A stretch of DNA of 64,000 nt from Mucor racemosus (GCA_027405735.1 JAPEHQ010000020.1:868001-932000), one strand, 5' to 3'; positions 1 through 11,703 are shown, counted from the stretch's first letter. Notes: generated from the sequence alone by a model not told the origin. A program made the numbers and translations.

Positions 1-550
1 TTAGCTCGCTATTATATCAATCAAATTTGCACTTAACAGTATTTTTTTTCACTTTTTCCATTCTCAAAGCCTTTTCATCTAGTTCTTTCACAACCCTTCC
101 CCTGAAACCATGTTCAGATCTCTACTTTCTTCCCAGACTCTTAGTACTTACATTTCCCTGCCCAAGAACCTACACACCAGTCCCATCAACAATGATCCCA
201 GTTACACTTTCTCACTTTTGAACCTTGCTCCATACTATCCGTATCCAAATACATTTAGTCTCCTGAACTCTTACTTAAACTCCGAACCCGAACTCTTATA
301 TCCAGTCTTATCTCTCACTTCGCCATGGCGTACAGTTATAGAACTTTAAATAATGAAATAAAGTTTTTATTTCCCTATGTTGAGAAATGGGTTTCGGTAT
401 TTAAAATAATAGTAGAAATAAAGTGAATAGATCAGATAATATGTTACTGATTGTTATAAAATGATATGTGTAATGTATTTAAGAGTAATAATTGTCAAGA
501 GTAAATAATAAAAGATACAAAAATGAAGGTTTCCTTTCTTAATTTAAAAG
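1..550. other. AT-rich stretch without a supported gene
   Basis: Two overlapping short frames on the plus strand (27-349) have low-complexity Ser/Leu/Pro composition, no recognisable domain and no gene-like context. I see nothing supportable here. Confidence 0.5.
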
Positions 551-850
551 GATGTATTCAATTAATGTACTTAAGAGGATAGTTTCCTGTCTATTAGTAA
601 CAGAATGTATTCCAGGCTTAAGATTTGTAATAAACAATATTGACGGTTTCCTAACGATTTAACAAGGATGTATTCAATAATGTACTCAAGAGGATAGTTT
701 TCTGTCTATTAGTAACAGAATGTATTCCAGGCTTAAGATTTGTAATAACAATATTGACGGTTTCCTAACGACTTAACAAGGATGTATTCAATAATGTACT
801 CAAGAGGATAGTTATCTATTATATAGAATGTATTCCAGGCTTAAGATTTA
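551..850. repeat. Three-copy tandem repeat, unit about 115 bp
   Basis: Units begin with GATGTATTCA at 551, 667 and 781. The first two are 116 and 114 bp and nearly identical. The third is cut to about 70 bp and lacks part of the middle. Each carries the same core, an AGAGGATAGTT block followed by GAATGTATTCCAGGCTTAAG. No coding potential is visible. It looks like a local minisatellite produced by slippage or unequal exchange. Confidence 0.9.
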
Positions 851-1757
851 GATTATAAACAAGTAAAAAGATACTAATGTATAAGGGATTGAGATTTTAA
901 ATAAGAAAAGAGCTAATTTTTATTTAATATCATATTTTGGTGGCATATTTATAGAAAAAGATTGTTATTGTATTACTGATTTAAGGATTGAAAAGAAATG
1001 AATTCATGTTGGGGATAATATTTTAAGGGCCGAAAGGTCTGGTTTGCAACACCTAAAAAAAATAAAAATAAATCGACCATTTTGGTTTTCGATATTTTAA
1101 TCGCTATACTATATTATAAAAAGCTTAAAAGAAAATACAGATAGATACAAAATTATACGCTCTATTCAGTGGTATAAATAAAAAATTGATAGCATTACTC
1201 AAAATTACACTAAAATCCCTTAATCAAAATATCGTTTATTGCCCAAAAGTCGTTGATTTGAATATACAACACCATTTAAAAACTTTTAATAAACAGTATA
1301 TTGACAATACGTATATTCTGTACTAACATTGTCCGATGTTTAGACGCTTTGTTTGTTGTTTAAATTCAGATTTTCTGATTTTCCGAAATTTGAACGAGGG
1401 TTCATAGGCTGAAAATTGGCCGAGAATTGTTGTGTTTAAAATCTTAGTTTTAAGATTTTACAAGCTTTTTTGTGCTAAAAACCACCACTTGTTTTCAAAA
1501 AAAAACAATATTGTATCTATTTTGATCCATCATAGCATAGTGTAATGTGTAAAAAACATATCCGAGTTAATCGCATCCTAGCAGATAGACTAGGTGTTGA
1601 AATATGTCCATTTGAAGGGTGAATTTTCAGTCTTTAATACTGTATAAATTTAGTTTTTTTTTTAAATATATCTACAACCATATCAATCCACAAAAATTCA
1701 CGCAATCTTTCATAAAATATGAACAAATTAGAGGGTTTTATTTATTTTATTTACAGA
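851..1757. other. Intergenic, nothing recognised
   Basis: AT-rich sequence with homopolymer runs. It has no frame with protein-like composition and no inverted or direct repeat that I can define. Confidence 0.5.
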
Positions 1758-1955
1758 TTAATGAAGTTTAGGACATTGCTTTGCTTCTTCAGTGTTAGTT
1801 TTGATATTTCCATGTTCATCAATTGTCATGGCATGGCCAGTTGCCTTTTCATGAATTTTATTGGCTTGTTCAGCAACTTCCTTACGTTCTTCTTCTGAAG
1901 TAGCTTGATGAGTCTTTTCAATAAGTTCTTCGAGTTTAGTTCCTTGAGAATTCAT
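1758..1955 (-). CDS. Small hydrophilic protein, 65 aa, unknown function
   Basis: Single-exon frame encoding 65 residues rich in Glu, Lys, Gln and His, without Trp or any hydrophobic stretch. Residues about 5-37 are strongly helix-forming (LEELIEKTHQATSEEER region) and could make a short coiled coil. A good TATA box lies 81 bp upstream of the ATG, the same spacing as in the C2H2 gene that follows on this strand. That makes a real short gene more likely than a chance frame. Composition resembles stress-induced hydrophilic fungal proteins, but I recognise no family. The only near-C-terminal cysteine is in QCPKLH. Confidence 0.6.
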   Translation of the reverse strand: MNSQGTKLEELIEKTHQATSEEERKEVAEQANKIHEKATGHAMTIDEHGNIKTNTEEAKQCPKLH

Positions 1956-2035
1956 GATTTAAAGAATATATTTAATGTAAGCTAATGTATAATGGATATT
2001 TAGCAAGAAGAAAAGCAGATTGAATGAATACCTCT

Positions 2036-2043
2036 ATTTTATA
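2036..2043 (-). promoter_or_regulatory. TATA box of the 65-aa gene
   Basis: The minus strand reads TATAAAAT within GCTATAAAATAGAGG, 81 bp before the ATG at 1955. Confidence 0.6.
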
Positions 2044-2305
2044 GCAGGGTTTATTTATGCGATCAATTTGTTTCATATATCATCAGGTTTCTCTCATTGG
2101 TAGGTTTAAAAACTACTACCTTTCATCAATGCATGGTAAGCGTGGGAGTCTGATCTATCTAATACACACGAAATGACATTATTTGTTACACCCTAATCAA
2201 CGAAAACCGGACATTTTAGATGTTATTTGGTTAGATAAACGATAGATGGAATATATAATGCATTACAAATGTTTATTACTCTTTAATTAGGAAATGAGAT
2301 ACGGA

Positions 2306-4118
2306 TTAAGCTGAAGGAATTGCTAGTTTATGAAAATGTGTCAAATGATATTTAAACCCACTTTTTGTTACCAAGTATTTATCACACTTTGCACAATAGC
2401 GATTGGGATCAAACACATTGATTTTTGCATTAGGATATACAAATCGTTTTCTAATAAGCTCTACAGAATGTAAAACCTTCAAATGATTTGTGAACGATGT
2501 CTTGGCTGCAAAATATTTATCGCATTTTGCACAATAGAAATCAGGGCTATTAATGTCAATCACAGCGTCAGAATTTGCAACTTTTTTAACAATAGGGTCT
2601 AATTTCATGCGATGAGTGATCTTGCAATGCTGACGAAAATAACCTAAAGATACAATGGTTTTATCACATATACAACAATAGTAATTAAGATCAAGAGGAT
2701 CTGGTAACAATTTGGAGGTATATGTCGAACAAGTTGATGATAAACGTGTTGGTCTCGTTTTGCGATTTATTCCAAGATGATGCCGATAGAGTGTTTTAGA
2801 CGGGTATGTTCTTTTGCAGATTCGGCAATGAAACAGCTGATTATTTACATCTTGAGGCTCCTGCTGTAAACTAAGTTTCTCGAGACCTAGTTTGCCTAGA
2901 AAATGAACCATTAATAGATGTTTTCTAAAGGCAGTTTTTGATCTAAGGGTAATATCACAAGTACTACAGTAAAAATTAGGATCATTTACATCAGGCTTTA
3001 CACCTGAATTACAAACATCTGTTATTTCATGAACATCATGCATATGTCTATGGTAGTAAAACCTCATTTGAAAACTCTTTTTACAAATCTTGCAATAATT
3101 GTTACGTTCAAATTTACGACTATCAGCAGTGATTATAGAGTCAGGATGTACAGTGCGGCAGTGGTATGCATAGCTTTTATCACTTTTGTAAGTAATATTA
3201 CATATTTTGCAGCGAAAGTTGGGATCATATCGGTCAGGGCTTATAGTTTCTGGCGGTTTTACATTGTGTTTAAGATGGCAATGTAAAAGAAATACTCGTT
3301 TGTTGATAAATGTAATTTCACAAGATCTACAATAGTTTTTTTGATTGTTCCATTTAGGAAGAATATCAGGTCTCTTTACAATATGCTCTTTATCAGCCAA
3401 CACTTTTAATTCAATTTTGTGAATTCTTTTTAAATGTTGGCGATAATAAGATCGATTATCAAATTGTCTCTTGCATGGATTACAATAGAGTGTCTCTTTT
3501 TGCACAACAGAATCATTTTTTGAATCGTTTTTTAAAGGCGTTAAAACCATGTGGTGAACTACTCTTAAGTGTATTCGATATCTTATTTTTGTTGTATATT
3601 TAGTATCGCAGGTTTGGCAATAGCAATTGGGATCATAAACATCTGGCTCTAAATCAATGTGTTTGAAGCGTGTTCTTGCATTAAAACGTTGGATATTATG
3701 TACTGATTTACGATGCTCGATTACTGATGATAAATCAGCCAAATTTTGATTGCATTTATCGCATTGGTAATGATATTTGATATTATTTGGTGTTGAATCT
3801 CTGTCTGTATAAAATTACTTTAGCATGCTATATTTTTGGTGTGGCTAACGCGGACATACCAGACATTTCATTCAGCTTGGTCTCAAAATTTGATACTAAT
3901 ATTTCTTGTTTAACCATACCATTCATCCTTTTGTTGCTTGTTGAACTGTTATTATTACTGTAGTTAGGTAATTTCGTCTTGTTTGTTGATGCAGGCTGAA
4001 TTTGATGTATCTTGATGTCTTCAGGGTCTTCAACTTTTATATTATTTAAGATGGAATCGTCTGGTTTCTCCACTTTTATATAAATTATGGCGCGCTTATG
4101 TCTTTTTCTCAATTTCAT
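2306..4118 (-). CDS. C2H2 multi-finger protein 1 (11 fingers), 585 aa
   Basis: Two exons, 4118-3860 and 3804-2306; the 55-nt intron starts GTATGT, ends ATACAG and is in phase 1. Exon 1 encodes a basic start (MKLRKRHKR) and an acidic region with IKVE and VKQE SUMO-type motifs. Exon 2 carries eleven C-x2-C-x12-H-x4-H units, most preceded by DPN-x-[YF]-C and separated by linkers of roughly 20-28 residues, not the 5-7 residue TGEKP linker of classical DNA-binding arrays. Finger 8 has lost its last His (Arg instead). The paralogue at 15327-17137 has the same finger order and intron position. Role is unknown: a nuclear nucleic-acid or protein-binding protein is inferred. The true exon 2 continues upstream of the first apparent start, because finger 1 (YQCDKC) needs the splice. 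Confidence 0.88.
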
Positions 4119-4193
4119 TTTTGTTTACTTGAAACGAGTATAATAAAGACCTTTCAGAGCTATATAACCCCCCCTTTTAGCCTTATAAGCCAC

Positions 4194-4201
4194 TTTTTAT
4201 A
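4194..4201 (-). promoter_or_regulatory. TATA box of C2H2 gene 1
   Basis: The minus strand reads TATAAAAA about 76 bp before the ATG at 4118. Confidence 0.5.
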
Positions 4202-4929
4202 TAGTTGTATATTATGCAAATATCGGAAGGGCACCTGGCATTACACTAAAGCTTTTTGAATCTGCTGCTGCTGATTTTGACATGAAACTCCGCCTATTTT
4301 CAATATGCAAATATAATTTCAAAAGATTACTTATCCACGGAAATACATCCTAACAAGATACAAAAAGCATTTAGAATAAACCTCAGGTTTTCAAGAGTAA
4401 GCTTCTATTTTTTATTCTGCTCTATATCAAATATATCATATTTTTTAATGACGTTAAAAACATAGATAGCAGCATTTTTGATTGGAGCTCACAAAAGAAA
4501 TTAGATCCGATATCACAACAATTCGACATTAACGCCAAAAATGCAACATAGATAATGTAGTACATCATGTCAAACAAATTTAGCTTTGAAACTTATTGTC
4601 TAACTTTTGTGAAACATGTTCAATCAATTCTTTTAAATTATAAATCATTCCAAACGCTACATTTGACGAGCATCATGTCGGCGAAACTATGTTTGGAATT
4701 AGCCTTGAAAATTCTTTATTCATAGAATCTCCAGATGCGAGTAATCGAATAAACTTTAAAAACTGACGCATATATACGCCATATCTATTTTCTAAAGAAA
4801 AAAACAAAAAAAAAACAAAGTAAAAAAGTAAAGAATACATGCAATTGCAAGTATATAATATTAAATATATCAGTTTTATTAGTTAATAAGTAGTAAATTA
4901 TATAAAGAGTTGTTTAAGTATTAAAGAGT
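4202..4929. other. Intergenic, nothing recognised
   Basis: AT-rich spacer between two minus-strand genes. It probably holds the 5' flank of the C2H2 gene and the 3' UTR of the SUR7-like gene. Confidence 0.5.
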
Positions 4930-6068
4930 TTACTGAGGTGTGTTTGCAGGTTGAAGAATAGGTGTTTGATAACCATGCATGGGAACAGAAACAGAATTAG
5001 GATCATTAGTACCATCATTACCAGTAGCATTGTTAGTGACATTAGGATCATAAGATTGCTGTCCATTTTGCATTGTGTGAGAAATACCAGGAGATCTTTG
5101 TTGTTGGCCAAGTGAAGGAGAAGCCGTATAAGGTTGTTGCAACATTGTAGAGTCTTGAGCATGTTGAGGTGTATGTCGGAACACAGGAGAAGCAGCATAC
5201 AATGGTTGATTTGTACCAGGAAGGACATTGTTATCATAGCCATTATTATTTTCCTTATCATAATCATTGTTATCCTTATAATTGGGATCTACTTGAGCCT
5301 TATTTCTCTTGCGACCAATGCCGCAACATCCGCCACGACGACGGCTTGTAGATGCATCATTATAGTTGTTATCATATGCAGTTTTCTTCTTGCGACTACC
5401 ACAAACACCACTAGAGTAACAGAGGAAAGAAACAAACAATGAAAGAACAGCACCAATTGTAAGCCAAAGAGAATTACCAGCATGAGCATTCCAAGTATCA
5501 TCTGCACTTGTAATTTGTCTAATACCACCCAAGACCAAAATAAGAGCCAAAATCAAAGCAACCAACATGATCATGAAGTTGATAAAAACAAGAGTAGACA
5601 TGGAATAACCCCATCCACGTTTCTTTAAACAACAAATCGGAAGACTCATAAGCCAGAAGATGAAACTAAAACCGAGAGCAATAAAGACCAAAATGAACAA
5701 ACCTAAAAAGAGGCCTTTTACCATCCAACTGGTTGCAAGGTTGGGTACAAGATCGACAATATTTGGAGTCTTTGCCCAATTGTAAGCAGGAGTAGGGTGA
5801 GCACAACTTGCTACACCTCCACTGCCATCACCAGTACAATAGTTCCTAAATTTAAATGTTAAAATATAAACAAATAAACAATATAAATATATTTTTACCA
5901 TAAACCAAAATTATACGCTAGATTTTGCTCTCTATTCCAAGCGGATGCATAATAGAGGTTATTCAAAGCTAATCTATTTGATAGTTGACCTATCATAATG
6001 AACAATTCCAGAATAAAACTAAAGAGCAAAAATAAAGAGCCCAAGGCTGTAAACGTAGGGAAACACAT
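4930..6068 (-). CDS. SUR7/PalI-family four-pass membrane protein, 361 aa
   Basis: Exons 6068-5899 and 5845-4930; the 53-nt intron (GTAAAA...TTTAG) splits the Trp codon of the motif GLWNYC. That motif in the first extracellular loop is the hallmark of SUR7/PalI (Rim9) proteins. Membrane segments lie at about residues 5-27, after the loop (GLFLGLFILVFIALGFSF), then MSTLVFINFMIMLVALILA, and SLWLTIGAVLSLFVSFLC. The C-terminal 170 residues are an Asn/Gln/Pro-rich cytosolic tail with a basic RRRGGCC patch next to the last segment. Family members act at eisosome or plasma-membrane domains (Sur7) or in alkaline-pH signalling (PalI/Rim9); which one applies cannot be told. Using the downstream in-frame ATG in the intron would lose the first membrane segment. 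Confidence 0.92.
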
Positions 6069-7700
6069 GTTGTTTATTTGTTAAATTATAAAAACAAACA
6101 AAAGAAGAACCGTAAAAATTAAATGCTTGATCTGATAGTTATATAACATTGCATGAGACTGAAAGTCTCGGGGCATTACAATGATTTGCTTTATCCAATC
6201 AACCATAATTTCAGACTATAGAAACCCTTGATGTAAATGCCTGTACTTTATATATGTATTATTTATGTCATTATTAGAAACACTATAGAGCAATTAAAGT
6301 TTATATCATTGGTTAGTAGTTGATGTAGGATGTAATTGTTTAAACTTTATATTGCTATATACTGTGTACATGACACGAAGAATAGATCTTCTGTTTTGTT
6401 TATAGAATATCAAGCTATTTGTAAGCATTTCGTCTATTGTTGTGGGATCATTTATTTCATTATTTGAGTGAAAATATGTCAAATTGATTGGAAATGTATC
6501 AAATAAATAAATTGATTCACATTCGATTTAGAAGCAATTTGTTCAACTCAGATACATATGAAAACACTACAAGCTAAACCTTAGCAGCAAGTGCTTGTAA
6601 TGCAATCTAAATCATTTTTTTTTTTTTTTGTTTCATAATGAAAAAAAAAATGAAAAGTTCCATCGTCGATGATATATATACATCCTAACCATTTCGAGCT
6701 GAGAAAATTATTTTGAATCGCATGTATAGAGTACTGAAGGGATTTTTAATCTATGTTATAATATATTACTTTGGGACTCTAATTCATATTATGCGATTGC
6801 TGAGCATGTACAAAAGACATGTTTATTTTTTATTTTGTATCAAAATGTTGATTTCGAGTCATATTCATGATCCATTACTTTCACAGATCAATGCTTGGAA
6901 TCTAATGGTTGTCATGGCAACCATTTCAAATCCAGTAAAAAGTATGGTAGCGGCCTGATTGCTCCTTTAATTGATGAATAAACGTATGATTGTACTAGAA
7001 AATTGCGATTCAATTTAAATTACACTATATAAGTTGTATTTAAACCAAACACCTTTAGATTGCATATATACGTATTATCTCAGTTTCGCTTTAGCATTAG
7101 AATATTTTGTCCATCGATCAACTACTAAACAAGCCAAATACTATATCAATATCTATTTAAATGCTTTGTAACCTAAATTTCTACGCTTTGCAGTACAATT
7201 CTTTCTTCTGGAACAAAATGAAATAGCAATCATCTCCGTTTCTATTGAATTTACACAGTCCAGAGTTTATAATCAATTTATAATTGATCAAAAAGACCAC
7301 TAAATGTCCAAGTACATTTGTCCTGAGTCATGGATCCAGACCTGAAAACCCCTTTTAATTGCGTAGTACATTGAAAACTCTAAATTCAAGCTTTCCAATG
7401 TTTGTTTGTATTGCAAACATGATTCAGAAAAAGCATGCGTGGGTCGCTCTTATAAATAAACCTACAGCAACAGCATCAGCACAACAAATAATCGCGTTAT
7501 ATGGATGAAATTTGTTTAAAGGACGTTACATTTTGCTCGTCGTGTTTCTCGGCTATCGGTATCAACTCGAGTTGAAAAAAAAAAAAAAAAACTACGTGAT
7601 TTAAGACGCGAATGTTTATTTATAATTAAAAGGCGTTTCATCTCGAACGATTTCCCTTTTTCTTTTTCTTTTTCACTATAATTCAATAAATCTATACACT
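6069..7700. other. Divergent intergenic region
   Basis: Holds the promoters of the SUR7-like gene (leftward) and the RNR gene (rightward). An 81-codon frame at 6713-6958 has no domain and lies in AT-rich DNA, so I do not call it. Poly-A/T runs occur at 6607-6629 and 7575-7591. Confidence 0.5.
7605..7612 (+). promoter_or_regulatory. E2F/MBF-like motif upstream of the RNR gene
   Basis: GACGCGAA (TTCGCGTC on the other strand) lies about 90 bp before the ATG. In fungi RNR genes are commonly driven at G1/S by MBF/SBF through ACGCG or CGCGAA elements. Function here is inferred. Confidence 0.35.
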
Positions 7701-10260
7701 ATGTATGTCATAAAGAGAGGTAAAATTTATATAATGTATAATGCGTGTAACATGCCAACTTATTAATCTTTCGATTAGACGGCACCCAAGAAAAGGTCTT
7801 TTTCGATAAAATTAGTTCTCGTATCAACATTTTATGTGAAGGACTCGATGAAAACTTTGTTGATCCTCCCAAGATTTCACAAAAGGTAGTTTCTGGCATG
7901 TATCCCGGTATCACTACTGTTCAGTTGGATAATTTGGCTGCCGAGATTGCTGTTGATATGACAGGCATTCATCCTGACTATGCCGTTTTAGCTGCTCGTA
8001 TTTCTGTGTCCAATCTTCAAAAGGAAACTCATGATAAATTCTCGGATGTCATGCAAGAGTTATATGATAACAAGCATCCTAAAACTGGTGTTGCTAATCC
8101 TTTGATTTCCAAGGAGTTTTTAGATATGGTTTTAAAGAATGCTGACAAGATTAATGCTGCCCTTGATTATCAACGTGATTTTGATTTCAATTACTTTGGT
8201 TTCAAAACTCTCGAACAAAATTATCTCATGAAGATTGGCGAAAAGATTGTCGAGCGTCCTCAACATATGATGATGCGTGTTGCTCTTGCTATTCATGGTG
8301 AGGATTTCGAATCTGCTTTCAAATCTTATGATTATACCTCTCGTAAACTCTTTACCCATGCTGGTACTACACTCTTAAATGCTGGTACTGTCAATGGTCA
8401 ACTTTCTAGTTTTTTTGAAGTTCAAATGAAGGAAGATAGTATTGAAGGTATCTATGATACTGTGTCTACTTGTGCTCGTATTTCCAAGGCCTCAGGTTCC
8501 GTTGGTATGAGTTTCCAAAAGATTCGTGCTTCCGGTTCTTATATTGCTGGTACCAATGGTACATCTAACGGTATTATTCCCATGTTGCGTGTATTTAATG
8601 ATGCTGCTCGTTTCATTACCCCTGGTGCTAGAAAGGTAAAAGGCACTTATGCTGTTTATCTTGAGCCTTGGCATGCGGATATCTTTGAGTTTATTGATCT
8701 TTCAAAGAACTCTGGTGAAGAGAATCTTCGTGCTCGTCATCTTCTTCTTGGTCTTTGGATCCCTGATATTTTCATGAAACGTAAGCTTTTTTTTCTTTTT
8801 TTTCTCTACTGTGCTTTGCTAGATATTAAAGAAATTGTATTTTATAGGTGTTGAGGAAAATGGGGATTGGTCTTTGATGTGTCCCAATGAGTGTTCTCGT
8901 CTTGATACCACTTATGGTGAGGAATTCGAGGAGCTTTATCTTCGTTATGAAAAGGCTGGTAAGGCTAGAAAGACTGTATCTGCTCAAAAGTTATGGTTTT
9001 CCATCTTGGATGCTCAAATTGAAAGTGGTATGCCTTTCATGTGTTATAAGGGTAAGTTATTTGTGGTTTGAATCATGATAAGACGTAAATATTAAATATT
9101 GTTAATGTTACATAGATGCTGCTAATGAAAAGAACAACCAAAAGAACCTCGGCGTTATCTCTGGTTCCAATCTTCATGCTGATATCATGCAATATTCTAA
9201 TGCTGATGAAGTTTCTTCTACTAACATTGCTTCCATTGCTCTTCCCAAATGTGTTGATGCCCAAACTCGTACTTTTAACTTTGATACTCTTCACGATATT
9301 GTCAAACTTGTCATCAAGAACTTGGACAAGATGATTGATGTGAACAAATACATTATGGAAGAGGCCAAGAACAGTGCCGAAAAGCACAGAGCTCTCGGTC
9401 TGGGTGTTCAAGGTTTAGCTGATGTTTTCTTAATGATGCATTACCCTTTCGATTCCCCTGATGCTCGTCAATTGAACAAGGATATCTTTGAATCCATCTA
9501 CTTTGCCGCTCTCGAAGCCTCCAATGAATTAGCTCAAAAGAATGGTACCTATCCTTCTTATGAAGGTTCTCCTATTAGCCAAGGTATCTTGCAACACGAT
9601 ATGTGGAATGTTGAAGGCTCTGATCGTCTTGATTGGGCTACTCTTCGTGCCAACATCAAGGCTCATGGTGTCCGTAACTCTGTCCTCGTTGCTCCCATGC
9701 CTACCACTACCACTAGCCAATTCCTCGGTAACAATGACGGTATTGAACCTTATCAAAGTATGATTTTCACTCATCGTTCTGCTACTGGTGAATGTCAAGC
9801 TGTTAACCCTCATTTGCTCAAGGATTTAATTGACCGCGGTATGTGGGGACCTCAAATCAAGGACATGTTGGCTCAATCCAACGGTAGTGTTCAAAAGCTT
9901 CCTCTTATTTCTGATGATCTCAAGAAACTCTACAAGACTGTCTGGGATATCTCTCAACGTGTCATTATTGACATGGCTGCTGATCGTGCTGCTTTTGTTG
10001 ATCAATCGCAATCACTTAATTTGTCTTCTGCTGATCCCAACTATAGTCGTCTTTCATCCATGCATTTCTACGGTTGGAAGAAGGGATTGAAGACTGGTAT
10101 GCAATATCTCAAGACAAGTCCTCTTGAAGCCATGAGATTGACCATGGGCGAAGAACCCAAGGAAGAAATTGAAGAAGAAATCGAAAAAACAGCTGATGAT
10201 TTGGCTGCTATTGCTTGTTCTCTTGAAAACCCTGAAGCTTGCGTCAGCTGTAGTGGATAA
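7701..10260 (+). CDS. Ribonucleotide reductase large-subunit paralogue lacking catalytic residues, 789 aa
   Basis: Exons 7701-7719, 7779-8780, 8848-9051 and 9116-10260, all GT-AG, frame open throughout. Numbering coincides with human RRM1. The N-terminal ATP cone is present (MYVIKRDG, D57), as are the specificity-site residues D226 and R256 region ([21 protein letters not shown]) and C-terminal CVSCSG. The active site is not: C218 is Phe, C429 is His, E431 is Asp, C444 is Thr, while N427 remains. The first Tyr of the C-terminal YY radical-transfer pair is Gln (738), and the AGGIG and loop-2 segments differ. Class I RNR cannot reduce nucleotides without these cysteines, so the product is presumably not an enzyme. 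Strongly biased codons and the open frame argue for a functional, well-expressed protein. It may pair with or regulate the true R1 or bind dATP/ATP; that is inference. Confidence 0.95.
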
Positions 10261-11370
10261 ATCATCATTTTTTTATATACTTTATAACAAACAACATCCT
10301 CAATTTGTATCATATAATATTTCTTTCTCATTTTCAATCACTCCCCACTTTAAAACATCAATAATAAAAAGGTCATTTTTACATGAAATGATTAGTTTGA
10401 AATTCTTTTGCTTTTTATGCAAAACTGAGTCCTTTGTATCACCAAAATGATTCGTGTAACAATCATCTTTTTTTCAGATGTCAGTTATTCAAGGCGGGTA
10501 TCTGATTCACTAGGGCTCATCAATCGATACCGCAAAAGTAATTACAAAACCTTGAAGCATCAAATCATTGATAAAATAATGTAACGGTAAAGTAAGCTAT
10601 AAAACCAAATTGATTTTGGAGATTGAAAGAGTCGATGTTTTTTTTTTTAGTATTGAGTCAGATTCCGTGAAAATAATAAATTTGCTTCAAAGAGTATTAC
10701 TCTCAACGAAGAGCGAGCCTACAGGCGATTTCTTTACAAAATGCTAGGGCTAATTTATTGAATTGCAATTCTTTTTCTTTTGTTGGTTGGTGATCGAAGC
10801 AGGGAAAAGTGACACCAAACAAGAGCTGGCCTACATTACATTCTGTATGCTGACTTGATTATGTATGTAGGTCAATTCAGCCTGGATTATAAAGAAGATA
10901 CTACGTATAATACTGAATATAAATAATGAAGAAATTTAAACTGACTACAATACATATTTCTTGTACTATCTCACTTTGAAAGATAATTATTATATTCTAT
11001 ACTGTCATTACTTCTGCATCCACAATGAATTTATCTCAATGATCTAAACACTACAGTAGTATACTTGATTGAGCAAATTACATGAATTGAAAATGAGTTT
11101 AAGAACAATTGTCTAAATTAAATTAAATTTACCTATATAATAAATGTTATCAATTGGGCTAAGAAAGGTAATATAGTAGATTCATATAGGAGCTATGGAA
11201 TGCTAACATTGCATTGTCATATGGATTGCCCTGTAAGTTTAGCGTGTAAAATATATTATACTCACAAGATTCAAGGCTTGCGCTGGTGGTGTGTCGGGTA
11301 TTGAAAACAAAATTGCGAGGATAACAAATTTGTTAGGATTTGACATTTTCCGAAAAAAAAAAAAGCCCTT
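10261..11370. other. Intergenic, nothing recognised
   Basis: Includes the RNR 3' UTR. The remainder is AT-rich with no supportable frame. Confidence 0.5.
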
Positions 11371-11442
11371 GGTGGTTGGGCCGAATGGTTAAGAAGTGTA
11401 CTTCCCAAGCGCACGACTCGAGTTCGAATCCTGGTGGACGCA
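11371..11442 (+). pseudogene. tRNA-like relic (Gly-CCC-like) or tRNA-derived SINE head
   Basis: An A-box-like TGGGCCGAATGG (11377-11388) and a B box AGTTCGAATCC (11421-11431) flank an anticodon-like loop TTCCCAA closed by an imperfect stem. The end GGACGCA recalls Gly tRNAs. The 5' side cannot form a proper acceptor stem with it, and the T stem has a mismatch. A functional tRNA is therefore unlikely; a decayed tRNA or the head of a SINE fits better. Confidence 0.35.
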
Positions 11443-11562
11443 AGTTTGTTTGATAATATTATGTAGTACTGTATTTCCTGTTTAGTGTCATGTCACCAAC
11501 CCACAACTTTTTCGTATGACGTTCTCCGCATGCCCGTTTTGGCTCTTGGTGCAGCACTTTAA

Positions 11563-11703
11563 TTAGTCGATTTCTTTCCCATCTTTCATAGTATAATCAT
11601 TATAGCGACCTTGTTTACAGTAGGCCCACTTGTGGAGACCTCTCAACCTCTTCCCATATGGCTTACGTTGTGCTACATGAAACGTTATTGTAGGAGTTTC
11701 ATG
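11563..11703 (-). pseudogene. Short coding-like relic, unknown
   Basis: A frame without a start codon gives about 45 residues of protein-like composition (for example RKPYGKRLRGLHKWAYC) ending in a stop. Its balanced composition differs from the Ile/Lys/Phe-rich noise around it. It lies just downstream of the tRNA-like relic. It could be mobile-element debris; I recognise no family. Confidence 0.25.

Noticed and set aside
27..349. Two overlapping 64- and 79-codon frames at the window start
   Set aside because: Low-complexity Ser/Leu/Pro composition, no domain, overlapping each other, no promoter signal.
6713..6958. 81-codon frame with hydrophobic N-terminus
   Set aside because: Composition typical of AT-rich noise (Ile/Tyr/Phe/Met), no family resemblance and no gene structure around it.
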